A stretch of 32,494 nucleotides of DNA from an uncultured Alphaproteobacteria bacterium (GTDB lineage: Bacteria; Pseudomonadota; Alphaproteobacteria; Rhizobiales; Aestuariivirgaceae). Position numbers and translations under genes: made by a program. Positions 23,276 to 30,956 of this stretch are shown in pieces. The stretch covers positions 1-32,494 of the forward strand of contig CAMFKI010000040.1 in NCBI GenBank assembly GCA_945957365.1, in the 5' to 3' direction. Numbering within the stretch: the first letter of the stretch is position 1; every line of letters begins with the position of its first letter. Below the pieces are notes generated by a model, which worked only from the letters and a program-made list of their open reading frames with translations, was not told where the DNA came from and ran no database searches.

Positions 23276-24853
23276 ATGAGTGCTGTCGAAGACCTTTCCC
23301 GCCGCCGCGGTGGCCGTGAAGCCCGCAAGGCGCTGCGTTCGCGCCCCATTCCGATGGCGGAGGCCGCCGTGCGCCCCGGCATGGAGGGTGGCAAGTACAA
23401 GCCATTGTCCGAGCGCGACATGCAGCGCATCCACGAAACGGCGCTGAAGCTTCTCGAAACCGTCGGCCTCGCCCAGGCGATCCCGACCTGCATCGAGGCC
23501 ATGACGGCGCGCGGCGCCTTCATCAACCAGCACGGCCGCCTGTGCATCCCGCGCGCCCTCGTCGAGGACACGCTCGCCTCCTGTGCCCGCAATTTCGTGC
23601 TGCACGCGCGCGATCCGAAGCATGACATGCAGCCCTCGGGCAACAAGGTCTATTTCGGCACCGCCGGTGCTGCCGTCCACATCGTCGAGCCCGAAACCCG
23701 CAGCTATCGCGAATCGCTCCTCGTCGACCTCTATGACGCCGGCCGCATCGTCGACAATTGCGAGCACATCCACTTCTACCAGCGCCCGGTCACGGCGCGT
23801 GACATGATCACCGGCCACGACCTCGACATCAACACCATGTATGCCTGCCTCGCGGGCACCGAGAAGCACGTCGGCACCTCGATGGTCGAAGCCGGCCATG
23901 TCGAGGAATGCCTGCAGATCCTGCACGTGCTCGCCGGCGGCGAGGACAAATGGCGCGAGCGGCCCTTCGTGTCGCAGTCCAACTGCTTCGTCGTGCCGCC
24001 GATGAAATTCGCCGAGGACGCCTGCCGCTGCCTCGAGGCGGCGGCGCGCGGCGGCATGCCGGTGCTGCTGCTCTCGGCCGCCCAGGCGGGTGCCACGTCT
24101 CCCGCCGCCCTCGCCGGCACCGTGGTGCAGGCTGTGGCGGAATGCCTCGCCGGCCTCGTCTACATCAACTGCGTGGTGCCCGGCGCCATCGCCATCTGGG
24201 GCCCCTGGCCCTTCGTGTCGGACCTCCGCACGGGTGCGATGTCGGGCGGTTCGGGCGAGCAGGCGCTCATCACCTCGGGCTGCGCCCAGATGGGCCATTT
24301 CTACAACCTCACGGTCGGCTCGGCCGCCGGAATGTGCGATTCGAAGCTCCCCGACATGCAGGCGGGCTATGAGAAGGGCGTCACCGCCGGCATCTCGGCC
24401 ATGACCGGCATCAACATGCTCTACGAGTCGGCGGGCATGCATGCCTCGCTCCTCGGCTTCTGCCTCGAAAGCCTGCTGATCGACAATGACATGCTGGGCT
24501 CGATCAACCGCAACGTCCGCGGTATCGAGGTGAACGAGGACACGCTGTCGCTCGACGTCATCGCCAATGTCTGCATCGAGGGCCCCGGACATTATCTCGG
24601 CAGCGAGCAGACGCTGACCCTGATGCAGAAGGACTATGTCTATCCCTCCGTCTCCAACCGCATGAGCCCGAAGGAATGGAACGAGGCCGGCAAGCCCGAC
24701 ATCGTCGAGCGCGCCGCGGCAAGGAAGCGCGAGATCCTGTCGACCTACTACCCGGAATACATTCCGCGCCACATCGACGAGCAGATCCGCGCCAAGCACG
24801 ACATCAAGCTGCCACGCAGCGTGATGGAGCCGGGCGACCCGCGCTGGTCGTAA
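23276..24853 (+). CDS. MttB-family methyltransferase, paralogue 3
   Basis: A 525-residue MttB-superfamily protein, more distant from paralogues 1 and 2 than they are from each other. It keeps the family frame: RDMQRIHETALKLLETVGLA, FVLHARDPKHDMQPSGNKVY, GSGEQALITSGCAQMGHFYN and GPGHYLGSEQTLTLMQKDYV. The N-terminal tail is basic and Arg/Gly-rich (SRRRGGREARK). The ATG at 23276 has AGGAGG at ideal spacing, far better than the TTG at 23222. No amber codon interrupts it. It is transcribed alone, divergent from lysR, and converges on the sugar-type ABC transporter. It probably handles a different methylated substrate, or a different step, from the other two. Confidence 0.9.
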   Translation: MSAVEDLSRRRGGREARKALRSRPIPMAEAAVRPGMEGGKYKPLSERDMQRIHETALKLLETVGLAQAIPTCIEAMTARGAFINQHGRLCIPRALVEDTLASCARNFVLHARDPKHDMQPSGNKVYFGTAGAAVHIVEPETRSYRESLLVDLYDAGRIVDNCEHIHFYQRPVTARDMITGHDLDINTMYACLAGTEKHVGTSMVEAGHVEECLQILHVLAGGEDKWRERPFVSQSNCFVVPPMKFAEDACRCLEAAARGGMPVLLLSAAQAGATSPAALAGTVVQAVAECLAGLVYINCVVPGAIAIWGPWPFVSDLRTGAMSGGSGEQALITSGCAQMGHFYNLTVGSAAGMCDSKLPDMQAGYEKGVTAGISAMTGINMLYESAGMHASLLGFCLESLLIDNDMLGSINRNVRGIEVNEDTLSLDVIANVCIEGPGHYLGSEQTLTLMQKDYVYPSVSNRMSPKEWNEAGKPDIVERAAARKREILSTYYPEYIPRHIDEQIRAKHDIKLPRSVMEPGDPRWS

Positions 24854-24873
24854 GGCATTGCGCGAACATGCAG

Positions 24874-24896
24874 CCCTCTCCCCGCCGGGGAGAGGG
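24874..24896. terminator. Hairpin between convergent mttB-like gene and ABC permease
   Basis: CCCTCTCCCC-GCC-GGGGAGAGGG is a perfect 10-bp stem, followed by a second inverted pair, GCGCC...GGCGC (about 24896-24912). Together they fill the 145-bp gap between two convergent genes and could terminate both directions. The sequence also resembles the dispersed pyrimidine/purine hairpins at the window ends. The rest of the gap (24940-24985) also looks like repeat-type DNA, with no gene. Confidence 0.55.
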
Positions 24897-24998
24897 CGCC
24901 TCCCCTAAGGCGCTTCCCCTATTGTTCCCGCGTGAGCCTGGCCCACTGGCGAAGCGAGGTGCCGGGACCCGATTGCAGACCTGACACAATAGCCCTCG

Positions 24999-26069
24999 TC
25001 AGTCCAGATCCGCCTGCTTTTCCTTCAGCACCTGCGCATAGACGTTGATGATCAGCGCCGCGAGCAGGATGAGCCCGCGGATCAGGATCTTGAGGAACGA
25101 GTCGATCTGGATGTGGTCGAGCCCGTTGTTGACGACGCCGAGCACGAGGAGCCCGATGATGGTGTTGCCGATGCCGCCGCGCCCGCCGAACAGCGAGGTT
25201 CCGCCCACCACCACTGCGGCGATGGCATCGAGCAGGAAGGTGTCGAACTGGTTCTGCTGCGCCGAGCCGAAATAGGCGACACCCAGCATGCCGGCGATGC
25301 CGGAGCACATGGCGCAGATCACCATCACCGAGCCGATGATGAACTTGACGTTGACGCCGGAATATTCCGCCGCCTCGCGGTTGCCGCCCACCATGTAGAC
25401 GTAGCGGCCATAGCGCGTATAGGTCAGCACCAGGTGCCCGACGAGCAGGAAGACCATGCACACGATGATCGACCATCCGAAGGGAATGAACATCGCCTTG
25501 CCCGCGGCATTGACGCCGAGCGGAATGGTGAAGGCCGTGCCCGCCCCCAGCGTGGTGATGAGTTCGGGGTACTGGTAGGCAATCTGGCCGCGCACCAGCA
25601 TGGCGGAGACGCCATTGGCGATCTGCATCATCGCCAGCGTCATGATGAAGGACGGGATGCCGATGAAGGTCATGCCGAAGGCGGTGACGAGGCCGAAGGC
25701 AAGCGCCGAGAGCAGTGCGAGGATGATGGCGATCCAGCCCGGCAGCGGGATGTTGGCGATGTTCACGTAATCCGGCTGGATGGTGAAATAGGCCACCGTG
25801 ATGCCCACCGCATTGGCCACCGCCGCGACGGAGAGGTCGATCTCCGCCGTCAGGATCACGAAGGTGAGCCCCACCGCGATGATGCCGGTGATGGAGAGCT
25901 GACGCACGATGTTCAGCATGTTGTCGAGCGACAGGAACGAACTCGACGCGAAGGTGAAGAAGATGACCAGCGCCACCAGCGTGAACACGGGTGCGATGTT
26001 GCGCAGCTGGTCGGCGAGGAAGCGCTTCATCGAGAAGCTCCGGGGCGTCACCGTTTCGACCGTCGTCAT
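24999..26069 (-). CDS. Sugar-type ABC transporter permease (RbsC-like)
   Basis: A 356-residue inner-membrane permease of the RbsC family (BPD_transp_2), with eight to ten hydrophobic segments. Family features are TGIIAVGLTFVILTAEIDLS near residue 70, where the conserved E-IDLSVA motif marks the family, and VGGTSLFGGRGGIGNTIIGL near the C-terminus. It is the last of three leftward genes (binding protein, ATPase, permease) and starts 24 bp after the ATPase stop. Such systems import pentoses, nucleosides or similar compounds. Divergence from the methylthioribose-kinase gene makes methylthioribose one candidate substrate. Confidence 0.92.
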   Translation of the reverse strand: MTTVETVTPRSFSMKRFLADQLRNIAPVFTLVALVIFFTFASSSFLSLDNMLNIVRQLSITGIIAVGLTFVILTAEIDLSVAAVANAVGITVAYFTIQPDYVNIANIPLPGWIAIILALLSALAFGLVTAFGMTFIGIPSFIMTLAMMQIANGVSAMLVRGQIAYQYPELITTLGAGTAFTIPLGVNAAGKAMFIPFGWSIIVCMVFLLVGHLVLTYTRYGRYVYMVGGNREAAEYSGVNVKFIIGSVMVICAMCSGIAGMLGVAYFGSAQQNQFDTFLLDAIAAVVVGGTSLFGGRGGIGNTIIGLLVLGVVNNGLDHIQIDSFLKILIRGLILLAALIINVYAQVLKEKQADLD

Positions 26070-26093
26070 CTTCGCTCCGTCTCCCTCGAAACC

Positions 26094-27611
26094 TTAAGCT
26101 GCCGCCAAGAGGTCGGCCTTCTCGATATGTCCCGTCGCAAATTCGCGCGCCACCGTGCCCTTGCGGATCACCGTGACCCGGTCGGCCAGCGTCAGGATGG
26201 TCTCGGGCTCGGTGGAGAGCACGAGGATCGCCACACCCTTGTCGCGCAGCGACTTCACGATGCGGATCACGTCTTCCTTCGCCCCCACATCCATGCCGCG
26301 CGTCGGCTCGGACAGGATCAGCACGCGCGGCAGGTGGGTGAGCCACTTGGCCAGCGCCACCTTCTGCTGGTTGCCGCCCGACAGCGATCCCAGCGGAATG
26401 GCGGTGCGCGGCGGCCTGATCTGCAGGTCCTTGATATGCGCCTCGGTAATCTGTTTCTCGGTCTTCGGCTTCAGCCACATGCGGTGGATGCGATCGAGGA
26501 TCGAGATCGACACGTTCTTGTAAACGGGCTCCTGGCGGAACAGCATCATGCGCCGGTTCTCCGGCACGAAGGCGATGCCCTTGGCCCGCGCCGCGGCCGT
26601 GGACTTGAAGCGCACTGTCTTCCCGTCCAGCACCACCGCTCCCCGGCGCAGCGGCACCTTGCCGAACAGCGCGCGGGCGAGCTCGATCTGCCCCGACCCC
26701 ATGAAGCCATAGACGCCGGTGATTTCGCCGGCGCGCAATTCGATCGAGACGTCGCGCAGATTCTTGCCGTCGCTCACGCCCTGCACCGAGAGCACCACAG
26801 GCTTGGCGTCATCGCCCTTCAGCTCCGCCGCCTCACCCATGTGCATGCCCTTGGAGCCGCGGCCGATCATGTGGGCGATCACGGCATCCTTGGTCAGCTT
26901 CGCGGTGTCCTCGGTGATCACCTTCTTGCCATTGCGGAACACCGTGACGCGGTCGGAAATATCCAGCACGTCATCGAGGAAATGCGAGATGAAGACGATG
27001 GAGCGCCCCTCGGCCCGCAGCCGGCGCAGCACCGCGAAGAGCTGCTTCACCTCCGGCGGCGACAGCGCCGAGGTGGGCTCGTCGAGAATGATGATCTGCG
27101 CACCTGAGAACAGCACGCGCGAGAGTTCGACCAGCTGCTGCAGCCCCACGGGCAGCGAGCCCATGGTGGTGCTCGGGTCGATGTCGAGGCCTAAGCTTGC
27201 GATCAGCGCCTTGGCCTCGCGGTTCATGCGGCCCCAGTCCACGAGGCCCAGCGCCGTCAGCGGCTGGTTGCCGAGGAACACGTTCTCCGCCACCGTCAGG
27301 TCCGGAATGACCGAAAGCTCCTGGTGCACCATGCCGATGGAATTGGCCAGCGCATCACCGGCCGAGCGCAGCCGCACCTCGCGGCCCTTGATTCGCATCG
27401 TGCCGTCGAAGTCGGTGTGAACGCCCGCGATGATCTTCATGGTGGTGGACTTGCCCGCGCCATTCTCGCCCACGAGGCCGTGGATCTCGCCGGGCAACAG
27501 CGTGAAGTCCACGTTCTGCAGCGCCATCACGCCGCCGAAGTGCTTCGAGACGTCGGTAAGCTCGAGCAGGGGCTCTGCGCCCCCGCCCGCTTGGTGTGCC
27601 TGCTCCGTCAT
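26094..27611 (-). CDS. Sugar-type ABC transporter ATP-binding protein (RbsA-like)
   Basis: A 505-residue ATPase with two ABC domains, as in RbsA/MglA. Domain 1 has Walker A GENGAGKST, signature LPVGLQQLVELSRVLFSGAQ (degenerate, as usual in this family) and Walker B IIILDEPTSALSPPE. Domain 2 has a degenerate Walker A (GVYGFMGSGQIELARALFG), the signature LSGGNQQKVALAKWL and LILSEPTRGMDVGAKEDV. This asymmetry is normal for the family. The ATG at 27611 is preferred; a GTG one codon upstream is possible. It starts 10 bp after the binding-protein stop. Confidence 0.92.
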   Translation of the reverse strand: MTEQAHQAGGGAEPLLELTDVSKHFGGVMALQNVDFTLLPGEIHGLVGENGAGKSTTMKIIAGVHTDFDGTMRIKGREVRLRSAGDALANSIGMVHQELSVIPDLTVAENVFLGNQPLTALGLVDWGRMNREAKALIASLGLDIDPSTTMGSLPVGLQQLVELSRVLFSGAQIIILDEPTSALSPPEVKQLFAVLRRLRAEGRSIVFISHFLDDVLDISDRVTVFRNGKKVITEDTAKLTKDAVIAHMIGRGSKGMHMGEAAELKGDDAKPVVLSVQGVSDGKNLRDVSIELRAGEITGVYGFMGSGQIELARALFGKVPLRRGAVVLDGKTVRFKSTAAARAKGIAFVPENRRMMLFRQEPVYKNVSISILDRIHRMWLKPKTEKQITEAHIKDLQIRPPRTAIPLGSLSGGNQQKVALAKWLTHLPRVLILSEPTRGMDVGAKEDVIRIVKSLRDKGVAILVLSTEPETILTLADRVTVIRKGTVAREFATGHIEKADLLAAA

Positions 27612-27621
27612 CACAAGCTGG

Positions 27622-28647
27622 TCAGATCAGGAAGTTCTTCTGCAGCCAGAGATGGCCCGGAGCCGATTCCTTGGTGATGACGGGGCCGTCGGCGAGGATG
27701 AAGTCCGGAATGTCCTTGCCCGGCTTCTCGCCGCCCTGAACGGCCGCAACACCCGCCGCCACCGCCCAGCCATGGATGCGGCAGGAGGGGTTGCGGACCG
27801 TCGCCACCATCACGCCATCGAGCACCGCGTTCACCGCGGGCGGCATGGCGTCGACACCGGCGATCAGGATGTCGGTGCGGTTCTTGGCCTTCATCACGTT
27901 GTAGGCAGCGAGCGCCATGTCGTCATTGTGGAAGAAGGCACCCTTGATGTCCGGGTACTGCGTCAAGAGCGAGTCCCAGATGCGGGCAACCTTGGTCACG
28001 TCCCAGTCGGCGGGCTGCTCGTCCAGCAGCTTGATGTTGGCATTGCCGTCGATCACCTGGTGGAAGCCCTTGGCGCGGCCTTGGGCGCCCGAGTGGCCGA
28101 GCGCGCCTTGAGTCATCACGATGTTGCCGGCCCCGCCCATGGCTTTCACCAGCGCATTGGTCACGACCGAGCCCATCATGATGTTGTCGGGCGCGATGAA
28201 GGTCTGCAGCGGCACGGTGCCCGGAGGCGCCACCAGCGTGTCCATGGCGATCACCGGCGTGCCGTCGTCGATCATCTTCTTGATCGGGTCGGTCAGCGTG
28301 CCGATGCCGAAGGTCTGGATCGCCACGAAGTCCCACTTCTGCGAGGCCATGTTGTCGATGGCGGCGCGCTGCTTGGTGGCCGAGAGTTCACCGTCGAACC
28401 AGGTGACCTCGACGTTCATGAGCTTGCCCCAGGCCTCCGCCGCCTGCTTGCCCTGGGCGCACCAGGTGGCCTGCAGGCCGGCATTCGAGAAGGCCGCCTT
28501 CATCGGCTTGGCCCCGGGGGCGAGCGCCTGCGCCATGGCGGGGTCGAAGCCCGCATCGGCCAGCAGGGCGGCGCCGAGTGCTGTCGCACCCAGCTTCTTG
28601 AACACGTCACGGCGGTTGGCGGCTTCCTTGATGAGATCGTCGAGCAT
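27622..28647 (-). CDS. Sugar-type ABC transporter substrate-binding protein
   Basis: A 341-residue periplasmic binding protein of the RbsB type (Peripla_BP_4). The N-terminus carries a twin-arginine signal: Arg12-Arg13 in NRRDVFKKLGATALG, followed by a hydrophobic stretch and an alanine-rich cleavage region (PAMAQA). This implies export in folded form by the Tat pathway. Ligand-domain features include MKAAFSNAGLQATWCAQGKQ, IDDGTPVIAMDTLVAPPG and AFFHNDDMALAAYNVMKAK. The ATG at 28647 lies behind GGAGGAGG. It is the first gene of the transporter operon, divergent from mtnK. The ligand is unknown; the kinase next door points to a thio-sugar or pentose. Confidence 0.9.
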   Translation of the reverse strand: MLDDLIKEAANRRDVFKKLGATALGAALLADAGFDPAMAQALAPGAKPMKAAFSNAGLQATWCAQGKQAAEAWGKLMNVEVTWFDGELSATKQRAAIDNMASQKWDFVAIQTFGIGTLTDPIKKMIDDGTPVIAMDTLVAPPGTVPLQTFIAPDNIMMGSVVTNALVKAMGGAGNIVMTQGALGHSGAQGRAKGFHQVIDGNANIKLLDEQPADWDVTKVARIWDSLLTQYPDIKGAFFHNDDMALAAYNVMKAKNRTDILIAGVDAMPPAVNAVLDGVMVATVRNPSCRIHGWAVAAGVAAVQGGEKPGKDIPDFILADGPVITKESAPGHLWLQKNFLI

Positions 28648-28927
28648 TGCGTTGGTCCTCCTCCAAGGCTGATGTTCTGTCGCGCGCCCTGCGTGGTGTC
28701 GTGCCGCTGAATTCGGCCGAAAACTTCTTCAAGGACGCCGATCGTTCAAAACATCCGACAGAGATTGCAGATTGTCCAGCGCTATTGTGTGATAAATGCG
28801 GATTGCTGCATGGCATCAAAGCTTTCGCGTTTGCGAAACTGCAATCTTCGCGATGCGTTCGGCTTGCATTGCTGAGGGATTATGGTGATCACTGCGGTGA
28901 GGACCATCAGCAAATCGCGTGACTGCA
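28648..28927. promoter_or_regulatory. Divergent control region, ABC transporter / mtnK
   Basis: This 280-bp gap holds two palindromes that could be operators: TTCGGCCGAA (28712-28721) and TTTCGC-GTTT-GCGAAA (28823-28838), the latter in an AT-richer stretch. No regulator gene for this pair lies in the window apart from the lysR gene further left. No riboswitch pattern was recognised, and no convincing gene lies within. Confidence 0.4.
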
Positions 28928-30208
28928 ATGATCGAAACCCGAGACGGCTACGCCCCCCAGAAACCTGAAACGCTCGCTGCTTATCTTTCAGGCATCGAAG
29001 CCGTGCGCCGCATTCTCGGCGGTGCGCCCGAGCAGTGGTCCGTCGTCGAAGTGGGCGACGGCAATCTCAATCTCGTCTTCATCGTCAAGGGACCTGGCGG
29101 TGGCGTGGCGGTGAAGCAGGCCCTGCCCTATGTGCGCCTCGTCGGTGAAGCCTGGCCGCTGCCCCTGTCGCGGGCGCATTATGAACACATGGCGCTCACC
29201 GAGCAGGCCCGCCTCACCGGCGCACTGTTGCCGAAAATCCATCATTACGATGAAACCCTGGCCCTCATCGTGATGGAATTGCTGGAGCCGCACATCATCA
29301 TGCGGCGCGGCATGATCGCCGGCGTGGAATACCCGAACTTCGCCGAGGACATTTCCACCTTCATGGCGAGGACGCTCTATTTCACCTCCGACCTCGCGCT
29401 GACGGCCGACCGCAAGAAGGCCTTGATCGCCGCCTTCGCGGGCAACACCGCGCTCTGCAAGATCACCGAGGACCTGATCTTCACCGATCCCTATCGCGTG
29501 GCCGAACTGAACCGCTGGACCTCGCCGCAGCTCGATCCTTACGCCGCGCGCTGGCGTGAGGATGGCGATCTCAAGGTCGCCGTGTCGCGCCTCAAGCTCA
29601 AGTTCCTGTCCTCGGCGGAGGCGATGCTGCATGGTGACCTCCACACCGGCTCGATCATGCTGACACCGGAGGACACCCGCGTCATCGACCCGGAATTCGC
29701 CTTCATGGGCCCCATGGGCTTCGACGTCGGCGCCATCGTGGCGAATTTCCTCATCAACTTCTTCGCCCAGGACGGCCACGAGAAGGCGCCGGGTGAACGT
29801 GATTCCTATCGCGACTGGGTGCTCGACACCCTCGAACGGATCATCACGGAATTCCGCGAGAAATTCCTTCACGTGTGGCGCGAGAACCCCACCGGCGATG
29901 CCTATCCCATCTCGCTCTTCCAGGGTGCGGATGGCGCCGCACGGCTCGAGATCGAGCGCCAAGCCTACATGGACCGGCTATGGACCGACACGGTGGGCTT
30001 CGCCGCCGCCAAGATGGTCCGCCGCATCCTCGGGCTTGCCCACAACATCGACCTCGAATGGATCGAAGACAGGGACCGCCGCGCCACTTGCGAGGCCCGC
30101 GCCCTCACGCTGGCGCGCGACATGATGGTGAATGCCCCGCGCTATCCCGCGGTCGCCGACGTGACCGCGGCCGCCCGGCAGGTGCGGCGCGACATGGCGC
30201 ATTTCTGA
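28928..30208 (+). CDS. mtnK: S-methyl-5-thioribose kinase homologue
   Basis: A 426-residue protein of the methylthioribose kinase family (protein-kinase-like fold). It has the family ATP-binding loop GDGNLNLVFIVKG, the catalytic loop AMLHGDLHTGSIM, and the metal-binding VIDPEFAFMGPMGFD. MtnK phosphorylates 5-methylthioribose so its methylthio group can be recycled to methionine. The next enzyme, the isomerase MtnA, is not encoded nearby. The start is either the ATG at 28928 or the GTG at 28919; neither has a clear ribosome-binding site. It is divergent from the ABC transporter and heads a rightward group with the Fe-S, methyltransferase and GFA-family genes. Substrate specificity is inferred from the family. 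Confidence 0.88.
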   Translation: MIETRDGYAPQKPETLAAYLSGIEAVRRILGGAPEQWSVVEVGDGNLNLVFIVKGPGGGVAVKQALPYVRLVGEAWPLPLSRAHYEHMALTEQARLTGALLPKIHHYDETLALIVMELLEPHIIMRRGMIAGVEYPNFAEDISTFMARTLYFTSDLALTADRKKALIAAFAGNTALCKITEDLIFTDPYRVAELNRWTSPQLDPYAARWREDGDLKVAVSRLKLKFLSSAEAMLHGDLHTGSIMLTPEDTRVIDPEFAFMGPMGFDVGAIVANFLINFFAQDGHEKAPGERDSYRDWVLDTLERIITEFREKFLHVWRENPTGDAYPISLFQGADGAARLEIERQAYMDRLWTDTVGFAAAKMVRRILGLAHNIDLEWIEDRDRRATCEARALTLARDMMVNAPRYPAVADVTAAARQVRRDMAHF

Positions 30209-30281
30209 CGTCTCCCCGTTCGTGGGGAATGGCCGCCACGGCAATCTCGCCCATGGAAGCCGAGGCGGCGGACAGGCTAAT

Positions 30282-30950
30282 ATGACCGCCATGGAACACC
30301 CCGTGCTCATCACCATCCGCCGTAACGGCTTCACGCCGCTCGGCTGGTTCGCACCCGTGCCCGACGACAAGGTGCCGGAGGGCGCCCGCTTCGTCATCCT
30401 GATCGGCAATGCCGGGCCTGACATGTTCAGGCGCTTCGCCGGCGAGCGCGACCCCGCCTGCGACAGCATGGATGCCTGGACCCGTGACACCGTCGGCCAT
30501 CTCGCCCGCGCTCTCGACGCCGACGCCGTCTATCCCTTCGACATGAACCCGCCCTGGCCCTTCCTCACCTGGGCCAGGCGCGGCGGCGCCGGCCACGTCT
30601 CGCCGCTGGGCCTCAACATTCATCCGGCCTACGGCCTGTGGCACGCCTATCGCGCCGCCCTGCTGTTTCCCGTCGCCTTCGACATTCCCGTCCAGCGCCC
30701 CGGCCCGCACCCCTGCGAAAGCTGTGCGAACCGACCCTGCCTCGGCGCCTGCCCCGCCGGCGCCTTCGACGGCGCCAGCTACGACGTCCCGGCCTGCGTC
30801 GCGCATCTCGCCACGCCTGCCGGCCACGCCTGCATGGCGGGCGGGTGTCTTGCGCGCCATGCCTGCCCCGTGGGACAAGGCTCTGCCTATGCCCCGGCAC
30901 AGGCGGAATTTCACATGCGGGCATTCCTCCGTGCCCGCCAGGAGCACTGA
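30282..30950 (+). CDS. Iron-sulfur protein with two clustered Cys motifs
   Basis: A 222-residue protein with eight cysteines placed as in 4Fe-4S ferredoxin-type domains: CESCANRPCLGACPAG (Cys145, 148, 153, 157), then Cys172, and CMAGGCLARHACPVG (Cys184, 189, 195). The first 140 residues have no recognisable cofactor site but resemble the substrate domain of small conserved Fe-S proteins of this order. The motif CxxC-x4-C-x3-CP is also like that in epoxyqueuosine reductase. It is probably an electron carrier or redox enzyme. It lies 73 bp after mtnK and 6 bp before the homocysteine-methyltransferase homologue, so these are likely co-transcribed. The ATG at 30282 was chosen because an AGG precedes it. 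Confidence 0.75.
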   Translation: MTAMEHPVLITIRRNGFTPLGWFAPVPDDKVPEGARFVILIGNAGPDMFRRFAGERDPACDSMDAWTRDTVGHLARALDADAVYPFDMNPPWPFLTWARRGGAGHVSPLGLNIHPAYGLWHAYRAALLFPVAFDIPVQRPGPHPCESCANRPCLGACPAGAFDGASYDVPACVAHLATPAGHACMAGGCLARHACPVGQGSAYAPAQAEFHMRAFLRARQEH

Positions 30951-30956
30951 CGACGC

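Noticed and set aside
17241..24853. Pyrrolysine-containing trimethylamine methyltransferases
   Set aside because: All three frames are full length with no internal amber codon, so these belong to the non-pyrrolysine group.
24940..24985. Cobalamin-riboswitch-like words (cccactggcg, ggtgccggga)
   Set aside because: It lies at the 3' ends of two convergent genes and lacks the B12-box and the rest of the conserved core. It looks like dispersed repeat DNA.
28648..28927. SAM-type riboswitch upstream of mtnK or the transporter
   Set aside because: No conserved SAM-I or SAM-II core was recognised; only palindromes were found.
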